Assembly (NCBI RefSeq): GCF_014645735.1
Contig: NZ_BMMH01000020.1
Coordinates: 21,683 to 85,682, forward strand
DNA: 64,000 nt
Source: Nocardia jinanensis
GTDB lineage: Bacteria > Actinomycetota > Actinomycetes > Mycobacteriales > Mycobacteriaceae
Direction: 5' to 3'
A model generated the notes under the pieces. It did no database searches, had not been told where the DNA came from, and was given only the letters and a program-made list of their open reading frames with translations. Shown one piece after another: positions 24,152-32,092 of the stretch. A program made the translations under genes and the position numbers. Position 1 is the stretch's first letter. Each line of letters begins with the position of its first letter.

Positions 24152-25354
24152 ATGACTTACGACGTCGCGCGGGTCCGGGGACTGATCCCCTCCCTGGCCG
24201 ACGGCTGGATCAACCTGGCTCCGCAGGCGGGCATGCTTGTTCCGGATTCTGTCTCGCGCGCGGTGTCCACCGGTTTCCGCTCGTCGTCGTTCTCCCACCT
24301 CGGCCGCCACGGTGCCGCCAAACGCAGCGCCGATATCCTGCACGACGCCCGGGTAGCCGTGGCGGATCTGGTCGGGGCGGACCCGAGCGGGGTGGTGCTG
24401 GGGCCGGATCGCGCCGTCCTGCTGGCCTGGCTCGCCGAATCCCTGAGTTCCCGGCTGGGCCTGGGTACCGGGATCGTGTTGTCCAGGCTGGACGACGAAG
24501 CGAATGTGGCGCCCTGGCTGCGCATAGCCAACCGGTACGGGGCGCATGTGCGCTGGGCCGAGGTGGAGATCGAGACCTGCGAGATGCCGGCCTGGCAGTT
24601 CGAGGAGCTCATCGGACCCACCGCGCGGCTGGTCGCGCTCACCGCGGCGTCCCCGATCGTGGGTTCGGCGCCCTCGGTGCGGGTGGCGGCCGAACGGGTG
24701 CACGAGGTCGGCGGGTTGCTGGTCGCCGACGCGGTCGGCGCCGCGCCTTACGCCCTGATCGGTATCGATGACCTGAACGCCGATGTGGTGGCGTTGAGTG
24801 CACCGAGCTGGGGTGGTCCGCAGGTCGGCGCGCTCGTCTTCCGTGACCCCGCCTTCCTGGACCGGATCCCGTCCATGGCGTTGAACCCGTATGCCAAGGG
24901 GCCTGAACGGCTCGAGGTCGGTGGCCACCAGTACGCGCTGCTGGCCGGGCTCACCACCTCGATCGACTATCTGGCCGCGCTGGACGAACGGGCCGGGGGC
25001 ACCCGCCGGGAGCGGTTGGAGCTGTCGATCACCTCGCTGCAGGATTACCACGACCAGCTGTTCGACCATTTGATGAGCACCCTGGAGAAGATCACCGGGC
25101 TCACCGTGATCGGCCGGGCCTCGACCCGGATCCCGACGGTCAGTTTCACCATCGACGGTATGCAGGCGGAGAAGATCGCCGCCGAACTGGCCGATAAGCG
25201 CATCAATGTATTGGCCGGTTCGCACGGCGGCAGCCGGTTACTGGACGCTCTGGGTGTGAACGACGAAGGCGGCGCGGTGACCATCGGTCTCGCGCCGTAC
25301 ACGACTCGCCGGGAAATCGATCAGCTCGGCCGAGCCCTGACCGCGCTCGGCTGA
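24152..25354 (+). CDS. NifS/class V aminotransferase-like protein lacking the PLP lysine
   Basis: The 400-residue protein has the fold-type I layout of cysteine desulfurase-like proteins and corresponds to Rv3778c. It has SHLGRHGAAKRSADILHDAR, LLVADAVGAAPYALIG with the Asp expected to contact the pyridine nitrogen, and PERLEVGGHQYALLAGLTTSI. In a normal member a His-Lys pair lies in the next strand; here residues 216-224 read SAPSWGGPQ, so no Lys is visible at the Schiff-base position. No desulfurase Cys loop is visible either. It may be a non-catalytic PLP-fold protein or use another chemistry. ATG 24152 follows a -10 box by seven bases. It is divergent from bpa and convergent with the quinone oxidoreductase. 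Confidence 0.8.
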   Translation: MTYDVARVRGLIPSLADGWINLAPQAGMLVPDSVSRAVSTGFRSSSFSHLGRHGAAKRSADILHDARVAVADLVGADPSGVVLGPDRAVLLAWLAESLSSRLGLGTGIVLSRLDDEANVAPWLRIANRYGAHVRWAEVEIETCEMPAWQFEELIGPTARLVALTAASPIVGSAPSVRVAAERVHEVGGLLVADAVGAAPYALIGIDDLNADVVALSAPSWGGPQVGALVFRDPAFLDRIPSMALNPYAKGPERLEVGGHQYALLAGLTTSIDYLAALDERAGGTRRERLELSITSLQDYHDQLFDHLMSTLEKITGLTVIGRASTRIPTVSFTIDGMQAEKIAAELADKRINVLAGSHGGSRLLDALGVNDEGGAVTIGLAPYTTRREIDQLGRALTALG

Positions 25355-25375
25355 CCGGCTCGCCCCGGTTCCGAT

Positions 25376-25412
25376 GGGCTGGAGTGAGGGCCCTGCGCTC
25401 CGCTTCCGCCTA
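25376..25412 (-). repeat. shortened SESGPE repeat at the 3' end of the oxidoreductase gene
   Basis: On the minus strand TAGGCGGAAGCGGAGCGCAG GGCCCTCACTCC matches the 75-bp unit with an internal deletion. The oxidoreductase stop codon TAG lies at its edge. Confidence 0.5.
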
Positions 25413-26429
25413 GCTCGTGCCGTCGTTCCCGATCCGCAGGATCACCTTGCCGAACGTCTCGTGCTCGTCGAGCAGTTCGTGCGCCCGGCCCGCCTCGGTC
25501 ACCGGGACCTCGGCATGGATCACCGGCACGATCGCTCCTGCCTCCAGCAGTGGCCAGACATGCGCGCGGACCTCGGCGATGATATCGGCCTTGCTGCCGC
25601 GACCCGTGGCCGGACGGTCGCGCAGTTTGATCGCGCGCACCGTCCCGCGTTTGCCCATGAGCTCACCCAGGTTCAGTTCGGCACTCACTCCGCCCTGCAT
25701 GCCGATCACCACGATCTGGCCGTCGAGTGCCAGCGCCGCCACATTGCGGCCCAGGTAGGCGGCACCCATGTTGTCGAGGATGATGTCGGCGCCCGGTCCG
25801 CCCAGGCCTTGTTCGGCGCGTACCAGGTCCACGAAATCGTGTTCCCGATAGTTGATCAGTACGTTCGCGCCCAGTTCCGCGCAGCGCGCCAGTTTCGCGG
25901 CGGACCCGGCTGTCACCGCGACCCGGGCGCCCAGTTGCACCGCCACCTGGATGGCATGTGTGCCGATCCCGCTGCCCCCACCGTGGATCAGCAGCAACTG
26001 CCCGGAATGCAGGCCCGCGGTCATCACCAGATTCGACCAGACCGTCGCCGCGACCTCGGGCAGCCCCGCGGCCGCCGCCAGATCCAGACCGTCCGGGACC
26101 GGTAATACCTGCCCGGCCGGCACCACCACCTGCTCGGCGTATCCGCCGCCGGACAGCAGCGCGCACACCCGGTCACCGACCGACCACTCCCGGACGCCCT
26201 CGCCGACCGCCGCGATCACACCCGAGCATTCGAGCCCCGGTACGGAGGTGGTCCCCGGCGGGGGTGCGTAGAACCCGCGCCGCTGGAGCAGATCGGCCCG
26301 GTTCACCCCGGCCGCCGCCACATCGATCAGTACCTCGCCGTGTCCGGGTGCCGGGTCCGGGGCGCCGGACCACTCCATCACTTCGGGGCCGCCGAATCCG
26401 TTCAAGTTGATCGCTCGCACGGGACCCAT
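25410..26429 (-). CDS. zinc-independent quinone oxidoreductase (MDR family)
   Basis: The 339-residue protein belongs to the medium-chain dehydrogenase/reductase superfamily, NAD(P)H:quinone oxidoreductase branch. It begins MGPVRAINLNGFGGPEVMEW and has AAGVNRADLLQRRGFYAPPP, VPGLECSGVIAAVGEGV, the nucleotide-binding LLIHGGGSGIGTHAIQVA and DIILDNMGAAYLGRNVAAL. The catalytic-zinc ligands of alcohol dehydrogenases are absent, as usual in this branch. M. tuberculosis Rv3777 is the probable orthologue and also neighbours the NifS-like gene. The start ATG 26429 is close to the divergent oxidase gene; an AATTCT box eight bases upstream is a weak promoter candidate. Confidence 0.9.
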   Translation of the reverse strand: MGPVRAINLNGFGGPEVMEWSGAPDPAPGHGEVLIDVAAAGVNRADLLQRRGFYAPPPGTTSVPGLECSGVIAAVGEGVREWSVGDRVCALLSGGGYAEQVVVPAGQVLPVPDGLDLAAAAGLPEVAATVWSNLVMTAGLHSGQLLLIHGGGSGIGTHAIQVAVQLGARVAVTAGSAAKLARCAELGANVLINYREHDFVDLVRAEQGLGGPGADIILDNMGAAYLGRNVAALALDGQIVVIGMQGGVSAELNLGELMGKRGTVRAIKLRDRPATGRGSKADIIAEVRAHVWPLLEAGAIVPVIHAEVPVTEAGRAHELLDEHETFGKVILRIGNDGTS

Positions 26430-26478
26430 ACTGCATCAGAATTTGCGCAGTGGGTGCCCGCGACGTGCCGGACACGGC

Positions 26479-26484
26479 TACCGT
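26479..26484 (+). promoter_or_regulatory. -10 box (TACCGT)
   Basis: TACCGT is followed by seven bases and GTG 26492. This favours 26492 over the upstream GTG codons at 26450 and 26483. Confidence 0.5.
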
Positions 26485-26491
26485 GAGCGCC

Positions 26492-27667
26492 GTGAGCAGC
26501 TTCATCGACTTCCAGAACGAGATCTACCTCCAGGGAATGGGCGGGACGGTCCCCGAGCTGCCGATGACCGCGGACGGTTTCGCGGACCGGGCCCGGGAGT
26601 TGCTCGACGCACGCGCCTACGCCTATGTAGCCGGTAGCGCGTCCACCGAACGGACGGCTCTGGCCAACACCTCGGCGTTCGATCGGTACCGGATCGTGCC
26701 GCGCATGCTCTGCGGTACCAGTGGGCCGGGCGCACGTGACACTTCCGTCGAGGTGCTCGGCACCAAACTGGCCGCACCGGTGCTGACCTCGCCGGTCGGG
26801 GTGTTGGAACTGCTGCACGAGAAAGGCGAGGTCGTGGTCGCGCGGGCCGCCAAGGAGCTCGGGGTGGGCACCGTCGTGTCCACCGCGTCCTCGTCGACCA
26901 TCGAGGAGGTGGGCGAGGTCGCTGGCGACTGGTGGTATCAGCTGTACTGGCCCGCCGACGACGAGCTGGCGCGCTCGTTCGTGGAGCGCGCGCAGCGGGC
27001 CGGGGCGAAGGCGATCGTGGTCACCGTCGACACCCCCTCCCTCGGCTGGCGGCCGCGCGACCTCGAACTGGGGCATCTGCCCTTCCTCCTGGGCAAAGGC
27101 ATTGCCAACTATCTGTCCGACCCGGTCTTCCGGGCCAAGCTGCCGGCACCACCGGAGGAGAGCGAGGACGCCCTGCGGATAGCGATCCTCACCTGGGTCG
27201 GCTTGTTCGGCAACCACACGCTGCGCCCGGCCGACCTGGCCAGATTACGAGAATGGACCGATCTGCCGATCGCGGTCAAAGGCGTCCTGCACCCCGATGA
27301 CGCCCGGCTGGTGGTCGATGCCGGCGCGGACGCGGTATGGGTGAGCAACCACGGCGGTCGGCAGGTCGACAATTCGATCGCGGCGCTCGACGCGCTCGGG
27401 TCGGTCGTCGGCGCGGTCGGGGACAGGGCCGATGTGCTCTTCGACTCCGGCGTCCGCTCCGGCTCCGACGTCCTGGTCGCCCTCGCCCTGGGCGCCAAGG
27501 CGGTGGGCTACGGCCGGCCCTGGGCATATGCGCTCGGTATCGGCGGCGCCGTGGGAGTCCGGCACGCGCTGCGCCTGCTGCTCGCCGATTTCGATTCCGC
27601 CATGGGCCTTTCCGGATGCGCCGATCTCGCCGGCATTACTCGTGAGCTGCTCGCGGTCCCACGCTGA
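26492..27667 (+). CDS. FMN-dependent alpha-hydroxy-acid oxidase (lactate 2-monooxygenase-like)
   Basis: The 391-residue TIM-barrel flavoenzyme oxidises a 2-hydroxy acid. Motifs in order are FIDFQNEIYLQG near the N-terminus, AYAYVAGSASTERTALANTS, VLTSPVGVLELLHEKGE, STASSSTIEEV, QLYWPADDELARSF and IAVKGVLHPDDARLV. The FMN/substrate motif VSNHGGRQVDNS carries the catalytic His and Arg, and VLFDSGVRSGSDVLVALALG follows. The length and the region around residues 190-235 fit lactate 2-monooxygenase of mycobacteria better than L-lactate dehydrogenase. Substrate choice cannot be proven from sequence. GTG 26492 is selected from the -10 box. A tRNA-Ser gene follows about 75 bases downstream. Confidence 0.88.
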   Translation: MSSFIDFQNEIYLQGMGGTVPELPMTADGFADRARELLDARAYAYVAGSASTERTALANTSAFDRYRIVPRMLCGTSGPGARDTSVEVLGTKLAAPVLTSPVGVLELLHEKGEVVVARAAKELGVGTVVSTASSSTIEEVGEVAGDWWYQLYWPADDELARSFVERAQRAGAKAIVVTVDTPSLGWRPRDLELGHLPFLLGKGIANYLSDPVFRAKLPAPPEESEDALRIAILTWVGLFGNHTLRPADLARLREWTDLPIAVKGVLHPDDARLVVDAGADAVWVSNHGGRQVDNSIAALDALGSVVGAVGDRADVLFDSGVRSGSDVLVALALGAKAVGYGRPWAYALGIGGAVGVRHALRLLLADFDSAMGLSGCADLAGITRELLAVPR

Positions 27668-27743
27668 GCGAGCGGACGGCCACCTTGTGACCGGTAGTCG
27701 GCTTTCGGTCGCCACCGGTCCCATCGGTTACCATCGAGGCCCT

Positions 27744-27831
27744 GGAGACGTGGCAGAGCGGCCGAATGCACTCGCCTTGAAAGCGAGAGTCGTGAGAGCG
27801 ACCGGGGGTTCAAATCCCTCCGTCTCCGCCA
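27744..27831 (+). tRNA. tRNA-Ser(TGA)
   Basis: The acceptor arms GGAGACG (27744-27750) and CGTCTCC (27821-27827) pair, followed by G and an encoded CCA. The anticodon loop CTTGAAA gives anticodon TGA. A long variable arm and GGTTCAAAT T-loop confirm a type II serine tRNA reading UCA/UCG. Confidence 0.97.
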
Positions 27832-28033
27832 GAACAGCAGTCGAGAGCTGGTCTCGGTGATCGGTTTCGGGTCGACGGATACGACCGAACAGCTCATCGT
27901 GTCGGCGCACCCGGATTTCGTCAGGGCTGTGGTGCGGCTCCGCGCGGAGTCGCGCGACTGAGGACCGGTATCGGGGATTCGGCGGTCGGGCGGGCGCGAC
28001 CCGCGCTCGGGCGCGGCGGGCACGACTGTTGCG

Positions 28034-28039
28034 TACGGT
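28034..28039 (+). promoter_or_regulatory. -10 box (TACGGT)
   Basis: TACGGT is followed by six bases and GTG 28046, a leaderless arrangement. Confidence 0.5.
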
Positions 28040-28045
28040 GGACAC

Positions 28046-28660
28046 GTGACGCAATCGAGCGACGTAACCCCCGGTCCGGCCGTGACGCCGGTGCCCGGGC
28101 GGTGGCCCGCCGTGCTGACCTGGCGCGCGCACGACGGTTCGCGGATGGAATCGGTTCGCGTAACGCTCAACGGCAACCGGATCCGGGCCAGCGGCCGCAT
28201 CATCGGCGGTGGTTGTGGCGAGCACACCGCGTTCAGCGCCTCCTATGATCTGGTCACCGACGAGAACGGCGCGACCAGGCGGCTGTCGTTGAGCAGTACC
28301 ACCGCAGCGGGGGAACGGCACGCCTCCCTCGCCCGGGACCAGGAGAACTACTGGCTGGTCGATGCCACCGGCACCCATATCCGGTCCACCTTCGGTGGCG
28401 CGCTGGACGCCGATGTGGTGCTCAGCCCGTTCTTCAACACCCTGCCCATCCGCCGGTTCGGGCTCCAGCACGCCATGGAGGATGTCCAGGTCCCGGTGGT
28501 CTACGTCCGGTTGCCGGAGTTGACGGTCCAGGAGGCCGATCTCACCTACAGCAGCGCCAAAGACGGGATCAGCGTTCTCTCGCCGGTGTCCAGCGCCACC
28601 CTCACCGTCGACCCCGACGGTTTCGTTCTCGACTATCCCGGTTTGGCCGAGCGGGTCTGA
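28046..28660 (+). CDS. putative glycolipid-binding protein (DUF1089)
   Basis: The 204-residue soluble protein has the layout of the putative glycolipid-binding family: LTWRAHDGSRMESVRVTLNG, then TAFSASYDLVTDENGATRRL, a central beta-rich part, and VVLSPFFNTLPIRRFGLQ, which is the family's most conserved block (TNTLPIRR). VVYVRLPELTVQEADLTYS follows. No signal peptide is seen, so the binding role, which rests on the family annotation, would be cytoplasmic. GTG 28046 follows a -10 box by six bases. The gene converges on tyrA with seven bases between stops. Confidence 0.82.
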   Translation: MTQSSDVTPGPAVTPVPGRWPAVLTWRAHDGSRMESVRVTLNGNRIRASGRIIGGGCGEHTAFSASYDLVTDENGATRRLSLSSTTAAGERHASLARDQENYWLVDATGTHIRSTFGGALDADVVLSPFFNTLPIRRFGLQHAMEDVQVPVVYVRLPELTVQEADLTYSSAKDGISVLSPVSSATLTVDPDGFVLDYPGLAERV

Positions 28661-28667
28661 GCGGGGA

Positions 28668-29636
28668 TCAGTCGCTTCCGGTCGCGGGTGTGAGGTGGGT
28701 GACGACCCCGCCCGCACGGCCCGCCTCCTGCAGTTTCTCCAGCCAGCCCGCCGCGCCGGGGACGATCCCGGTGATCTCCCAGCGCTGCGCCGATTCGTAG
28801 CGCCGGCGAGCCGCGTGACCCGCCGTGGTGAGCTCGGCGAGCGAGGTATCCGAGCTCAGGGACTTCTTGGCCTCGCTCAGCGTGGTCAGGGTCTCGTCCA
28901 GGACCGCCAGCAGCGCGTCGGAGTTGGGTTCGCAGATCGCGCGCACCAGGTCGGGCGCGGTCCCCGCGACCCGGGTGCCGTCCCGGAACGACCCCGCCGC
29001 CAGTCCCAGCGCGAGGTCCCCGCCGCGCGCGCCCGCCACCGCCAGCGCTTCGGCGAGGACGTGCGGTAGATGCGAGATCCGGGCCACGGCGCGATCGTGT
29101 TCGGAGGCGATCACCGGTACGGCCACGGCACCGCAGTCCAGGGCCAGCCGGGTCACCCGTGCCCAGGTGTCCGGGTCCGTTCCCGGATCGACCCCCACCG
29201 CCCACGCCGCCTCGCGGAACAGTTCCGGATCGGTTGCCTGCCAGCCCGATTCGGCGGTACCCGCCATCGGATGCCCGCCCACGTAGCGAGCCTGCAGGCC
29301 GTATCGGCGTACCGCCGCGGCGACAGGGGCCTTCACACTCACCACATCGGTGAGCGCGCAACCCGGCGCGTACTCGGCGATCGCGTCCAGCATCGCGTTC
29401 ACCGCCGGCATCGGCACCGCCACCACGATCAGCGCGTCGTTCTCGGCGGCCCGGCGCAGTACTGCCGGGAGATCGTCGCCGACATCGAAACCCGAGGTCC
29501 GGGCCGCCGCCACGCCCGGCGCGGAGCGGTTGTACCCCCAGGCGGTCCAACCGGCTACGGTCGCTGCACGCAGCAGCGATCCGCCGATCAAACCAGTCCC
29601 GAGAACACAGAGCGCCGTATGGTCGTCAGCAGTCAC
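28668..29636 (-). CDS. tyrA: prephenate dehydrogenase TyrA
   Basis: TyrA oxidatively decarboxylates prephenate to 4-hydroxyphenylpyruvate for tyrosine synthesis. The 322-residue protein has the Rossmann start ALCVLGTGLIGGSLLRAA, then VVAVPMPAVNAMLDAI, CALTDVVSVKAPVAAAV and YVGGHPMAGTAESGW. The last contains the His and Gly residues that bind the substrate carboxylate. The helical dimerisation domain has ISHLPHVLAEALA and RDGTRVAGTAPDLVRAI. GTG 29636 gives VTADDHTALCVLG; an upstream extension to 29723 is unlikely because it would run into the divergent promoter. It lies head to head with the tRNA-deaminase partner gene, as Rv3754 and Rv3753c do. Confidence 0.93.
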   Translation of the reverse strand: MTADDHTALCVLGTGLIGGSLLRAATVAGWTAWGYNRSAPGVAAARTSGFDVGDDLPAVLRRAAENDALIVVAVPMPAVNAMLDAIAEYAPGCALTDVVSVKAPVAAAVRRYGLQARYVGGHPMAGTAESGWQATDPELFREAAWAVGVDPGTDPDTWARVTRLALDCGAVAVPVIASEHDRAVARISHLPHVLAEALAVAGARGGDLALGLAAGSFRDGTRVAGTAPDLVRAICEPNSDALLAVLDETLTTLSEAKKSLSSDTSLAELTTAGHAARRRYESAQRWEITGIVPGAAGWLEKLQEAGRAGGVVTHLTPATGSD

Positions 29637-29681
29637 CGGAACAGATTCGCATACGACTTCATCTAACGGCCCCGGGCCGAC

Positions 29682-29687
29682 TACCGT
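29682..29687 (+). promoter_or_regulatory. -10 box (TACCGT)
   Basis: TACCGT is followed by seven bases and ATG 29695, a leaderless arrangement for the tadA pair. Confidence 0.55.
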
Positions 29688-29694
29688 TGCGCCC

Positions 29695-30234
29695 ATGGCA
29701 GCACAGCGCGCGGGCACGAACAAGGCGGCGTCGGATGATTACGACGACGTAGAGGGGTTCGCGGTGGCCGTTGTCCGGGAAGACGGTACGTGGCGGTGCA
29801 CCCCGCTGAGTTCGGCCGCGCTCACCACCCTGTCGGCGGCGGAGAACGAGCTGAAAGCTCTGCGTTCCTCCGGCGCGGTCTTCGGGCTCCTGGACGTCGA
29901 CGACGAGTTCTTCATCGTGGTCCGTCCCGCCCCCAGCGGCACCCGGCTGCTGGTGTCGGACGCGACCGCGGCGATCGATTACGACATCGCCGCCGATGTT
30001 CTCGAGGAACTGCATATCGAGATCCCCGATATCGATCCCGACGAGCTCGACGATGTCGAACCGTGGGAAGAGGGCGACCTCGCCATCCTGGCCGATCTGG
30101 GTCTTTCCGAACCGGTACTCAGCGTGATCCTCACCGAAACCGATCTCTACCCCGACGAGCAGCTCACGATGATCGCCCAGCGGCTGGGCTTCTCGTCGGA
30201 GTTCTCCGCGGTGCTCGACAAACTGCCGCGCTGA
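29695..30234 (+). CDS. tRNA adenosine deaminase-associated protein
   Basis: The 179-residue acidic protein matches the actinobacterial family always found beside tadA (Rv3753c in M. tuberculosis). It has GFAVAVVREDGTWRCTPLSS, DVDDEFFIVVRPAPSGTRLL, SDATAAIDYDIAADVLEEL and PWEEGDLAILADLGLSEPVL. No catalytic residues are evident and its biochemical role is unproven; a helper role in A34-to-inosine editing is inferred from constant linkage. ATG 29695 follows a -10 box by seven bases. The tadA start codon comes one base after its stop, so they are co-translated. Confidence 0.88.
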   Translation: MAAQRAGTNKAASDDYDDVEGFAVAVVREDGTWRCTPLSSAALTTLSAAENELKALRSSGAVFGLLDVDDEFFIVVRPAPSGTRLLVSDATAAIDYDIAADVLEELHIEIPDIDPDELDDVEPWEEGDLAILADLGLSEPVLSVILTETDLYPDEQLTMIAQRLGFSSEFSAVLDKLPR

Positions 30235-30235
30235 G

Positions 30236-30697
30236 TTGAGCGCCCCGCTCTCCGATACCGAGATGGTGCGGACGGCTCTGGCCGTCGCCGCCACCGCCGA
30301 CCCGCGCGATGTTCCCGTGGGGGCGGTCGTGTTCGACGGTTCGGGCCGCGAACTGGCTCGCGCCACCAATGCGCGCGAGGCCACCGGTGACCCCACCGCG
30401 CACGCCGAGGTGCTGGCTCTGCGCCGTGCCGCCGCGATACACGGCGACGGCTGGCGGCTCACCGGCACCACTCTCGCGGTAACCCTGGAACCGTGCACCA
30501 TGTGCGCCGGGGCGCTGGTCGCGGCCCGGGTGGACCGGTTGCTTTTCGGGGCGTGGGAGCCGAAGACGGGCGCGGTCGGTTCGCTGTGGGATGTGGTCCG
30601 TGATCGGCGTCTCAACCATCGCCCCCAGGTGCGTGGCGGAATCCTGGAGGCGGAATGCGCGGCGATCCTCGACGACTTCTTCCGGGCCCGACGCTGA
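30236..30697 (+). CDS. tadA: tRNA-specific adenosine deaminase TadA
   Basis: TadA deaminates adenosine 34 to inosine in tRNA-Arg(ACG), whose gene is also in this window at 37836-37908. The 153-residue protein has the cytidine deaminase zinc site HAEVLALR and PCTMCAGALVAARV (His and Glu in HAE, Cys pair in PCxxC). It also has VPVGAVVFD, NAREATGDPTAHAE and FGAWEPKTGAVGS, all normal for TadA. TTG 30236 is adjacent to the upstream stop; ATG 30263 would remove nine residues and remains possible. Its 3' end lies inside a 24-bp tandem duplication that includes the stop codon. Confidence 0.93.
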   Translation: MSAPLSDTEMVRTALAVAATADPRDVPVGAVVFDGSGRELARATNAREATGDPTAHAEVLALRRAAAIHGDGWRLTGTTLAVTLEPCTMCAGALVAARVDRLLFGAWEPKTGAVGSLWDVVRDRRLNHRPQVRGGILEAECAAILDDFFRARR

Positions 30698-30731
30698 GAG
30701 TTCGTCAGGGCCCGACGCTGAGCGTTCGTCG
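30684..30731 (+). repeat. 24-bp tandem duplication at the tadA stop codon
   Basis: GGGCCCGACGCTGAG plus a GTTCGTC tail occurs twice in a row (30684-30707 and 30708-30731) with two differences. The first copy supplies the last tadA codons and the TGA. Confidence 0.8.
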
Positions 30732-30888
30732 GCCACCGCGCCGAATGCGTGACCGGCAGCGGGCCGAATGCTGTCCGGGCACCCGGTGCGCAATTCGTCG
30801 GCGGTGGCGCTGGAGCGGGTCGTCCGGGAGATTCGCAGGTCCGGCCCCCGATTTAGGGATACGAGGACGGTCCGGTATTCTTGCGGGC

Positions 30889-30979
30889 GGTGGCGTGTCC
30901 GAGCGGCCTAAGGAGCACGCCTCGAAAGCGTGTGAGGGGTAACCCCCCTCCGAGGGTTCAAATCCCTCCGCCACCGCCA
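30889..30979 (+). tRNA. tRNA-Ser(CGA)
   Basis: GGTGGCG (30889-30895) pairs with CGCCACC (30969-30975), followed by G and an encoded CCA. The loop CTCGAAA gives anticodon CGA. The long variable arm is typical of serine tRNA. Confidence 0.97.
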
Positions 30980-30981
30980 CA

Positions 30982-31020
30982 GCCCTTTACCTGCTCACAC
31001 AGGTGAGGGGCTTTTCTTTT
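30982..31020 (+). terminator. rho-independent terminator after tRNA-Ser(CGA)
   Basis: GCCCTTTACCTG and CAGGTGAGGGGC form a 12-bp stem including G-U pairs, followed by TTTTCTTTT. It is the clearest intrinsic terminator with a T-tract in the window. Confidence 0.9.
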
Positions 31021-31111
31021 GCCTGCGGTAGCCGGGCCGGCCGGTCTCGCTCTGCCGGATTCTGTGGAACCCGCGGTCCGCTGCTCGACCACTCCCGGTC
31101 GCGCTCGTCGG

Positions 31112-31918
31112 TCAGTGGCTCGGCCGGGAGGCTACCGCGTCCGGATCCGGGGTGGCCCGGGTAGCCGGGAAGCGTTCCAGATGCAGTGTGCAACCGGGAT
31201 TCACCCGCGGCAGGGCGCGCGCGGCGGCTTGCTGCATCAGAGAGGGACCGCAGACGTACACGGCCGCACCCGGGTTCGCGCGAGCGAGGATCTCCTCCAT
31301 ATTCGGAGTTCCGAACTCGTCGTCCGGCCGGACGACCGCGTCGGGGACCCGGTCCAGGAAGGGCATCGCATCCCGGCTGCGCCCGGTATAGACGAGGGTG
31401 CCGCGCCGCCCGGCGGCCTGCGCCATGGGCAGGATCGGGGTGATACCCATACCGCCCGCGACGAAGAGGTATTCGGGCGCGTCGATGAAGGGGAAGGTGT
31501 GCCGAGGTCCGTGGGCCCGGAGTGTGTCACCGCTGCGCAGGCTTTCGTGGATTTCGATCGAGCCACCCTTGCCGTGCGGCATGAGCCGGACGGCGATCCG
31601 GTAGGCGGAGCGGTCTCGGGGATCTCCGCACAGCGAGTACTGACGCCGGCGACCCGACGGCAACGAGAGTTCCAGGTGAGCGCCCGGTAACCAGGCCGGA
31701 AGTGGATCGCCGTCGGGATCCACCAGGATTACGGTCACCACATCGACAGCTTTGCGCCGGATCGCGGCGACTACGAGTCTGCGATTGAATCCACTGTGCC
31801 AGAGCACCTTCGAGTGCGGCAGTAGCGAAGCCGGCCGGTGGGCGACGAATATCGAACGGCAGACGTCCACGGCCGTGCCGATCATCTGGAGACCGCGCGC
31901 CGGTACCTGGGTGCCCAT
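31112..31918 (-). CDS. FNR-like flavin reductase without a ferredoxin domain
   Basis: The 268-residue protein resembles phthalate-dioxygenase-reductase or vanillate-demethylase-reductase proteins. It has the flavin motif RRQYSLCGDP, an RLMPHGKGGSIEIHESL loop, the NAD-binding YLFVAGGMGITPILPMAQ and AAVYVCGPSLMQQAA. It then ends LHLERFPATRATPDPDAV, just where the C-terminal 2Fe-2S domain normally begins. That domain is absent, so electrons would have to pass to a separate ferredoxin or acceptor. ATG 31918 has GGAG eight bases upstream; ATG 31966 is an alternative. It is divergent from a TetR regulator across an AT-rich palindromic gap, which suggests repression by that regulator. Confidence 0.8.
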   Translation of the reverse strand: MGTQVPARGLQMIGTAVDVCRSIFVAHRPASLLPHSKVLWHSGFNRRLVVAAIRRKAVDVVTVILVDPDGDPLPAWLPGAHLELSLPSGRRRQYSLCGDPRDRSAYRIAVRLMPHGKGGSIEIHESLRSGDTLRAHGPRHTFPFIDAPEYLFVAGGMGITPILPMAQAAGRRGTLVYTGRSRDAMPFLDRVPDAVVRPDDEFGTPNMEEILARANPGAAVYVCGPSLMQQAAARALPRVNPGCTLHLERFPATRATPDPDAVASRPSH

Positions 31919-32008
31919 CAGTTGTCTCCCGATAGTCGAGACATGCGACGCACCAGATGGAAACAAGCGGCTGCTTGGCTGGTCTGCACCATTCGGCGAA
32001 TGTACATC

Positions 32009-32041
32009 GCAACATAATTAATAGCAATGTTGCAATATTGC
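32009..32041. promoter_or_regulatory. candidate TetR operator (overlapping palindromes)
   Basis: GCAACAT (32009-32015) and ATGTTGC (32027-32033) form an inverted repeat. GCAATATTGC (32032-32041) is a perfect palindrome. The sequence is strikingly AT-rich for this genome and lies in the divergent gap of the reductase and TetR genes. Confidence 0.55.
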
Positions 32042-32079
32042 GAGTGCCCGATAGGTGTTTGCAATCACGCCGTACTTGC

Positions 32080-32085
32080 TAGCGT
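32080..32085 (+). promoter_or_regulatory. -10 box (TAGCGT) for the TetR gene
   Basis: TAGCGT is followed by seven bases and ATG 32093. A TTTGCA at 32058-32063 with 16-base spacing could be the -35 box. Confidence 0.55.
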
Positions 32086-32092
32086 TAGCTGC

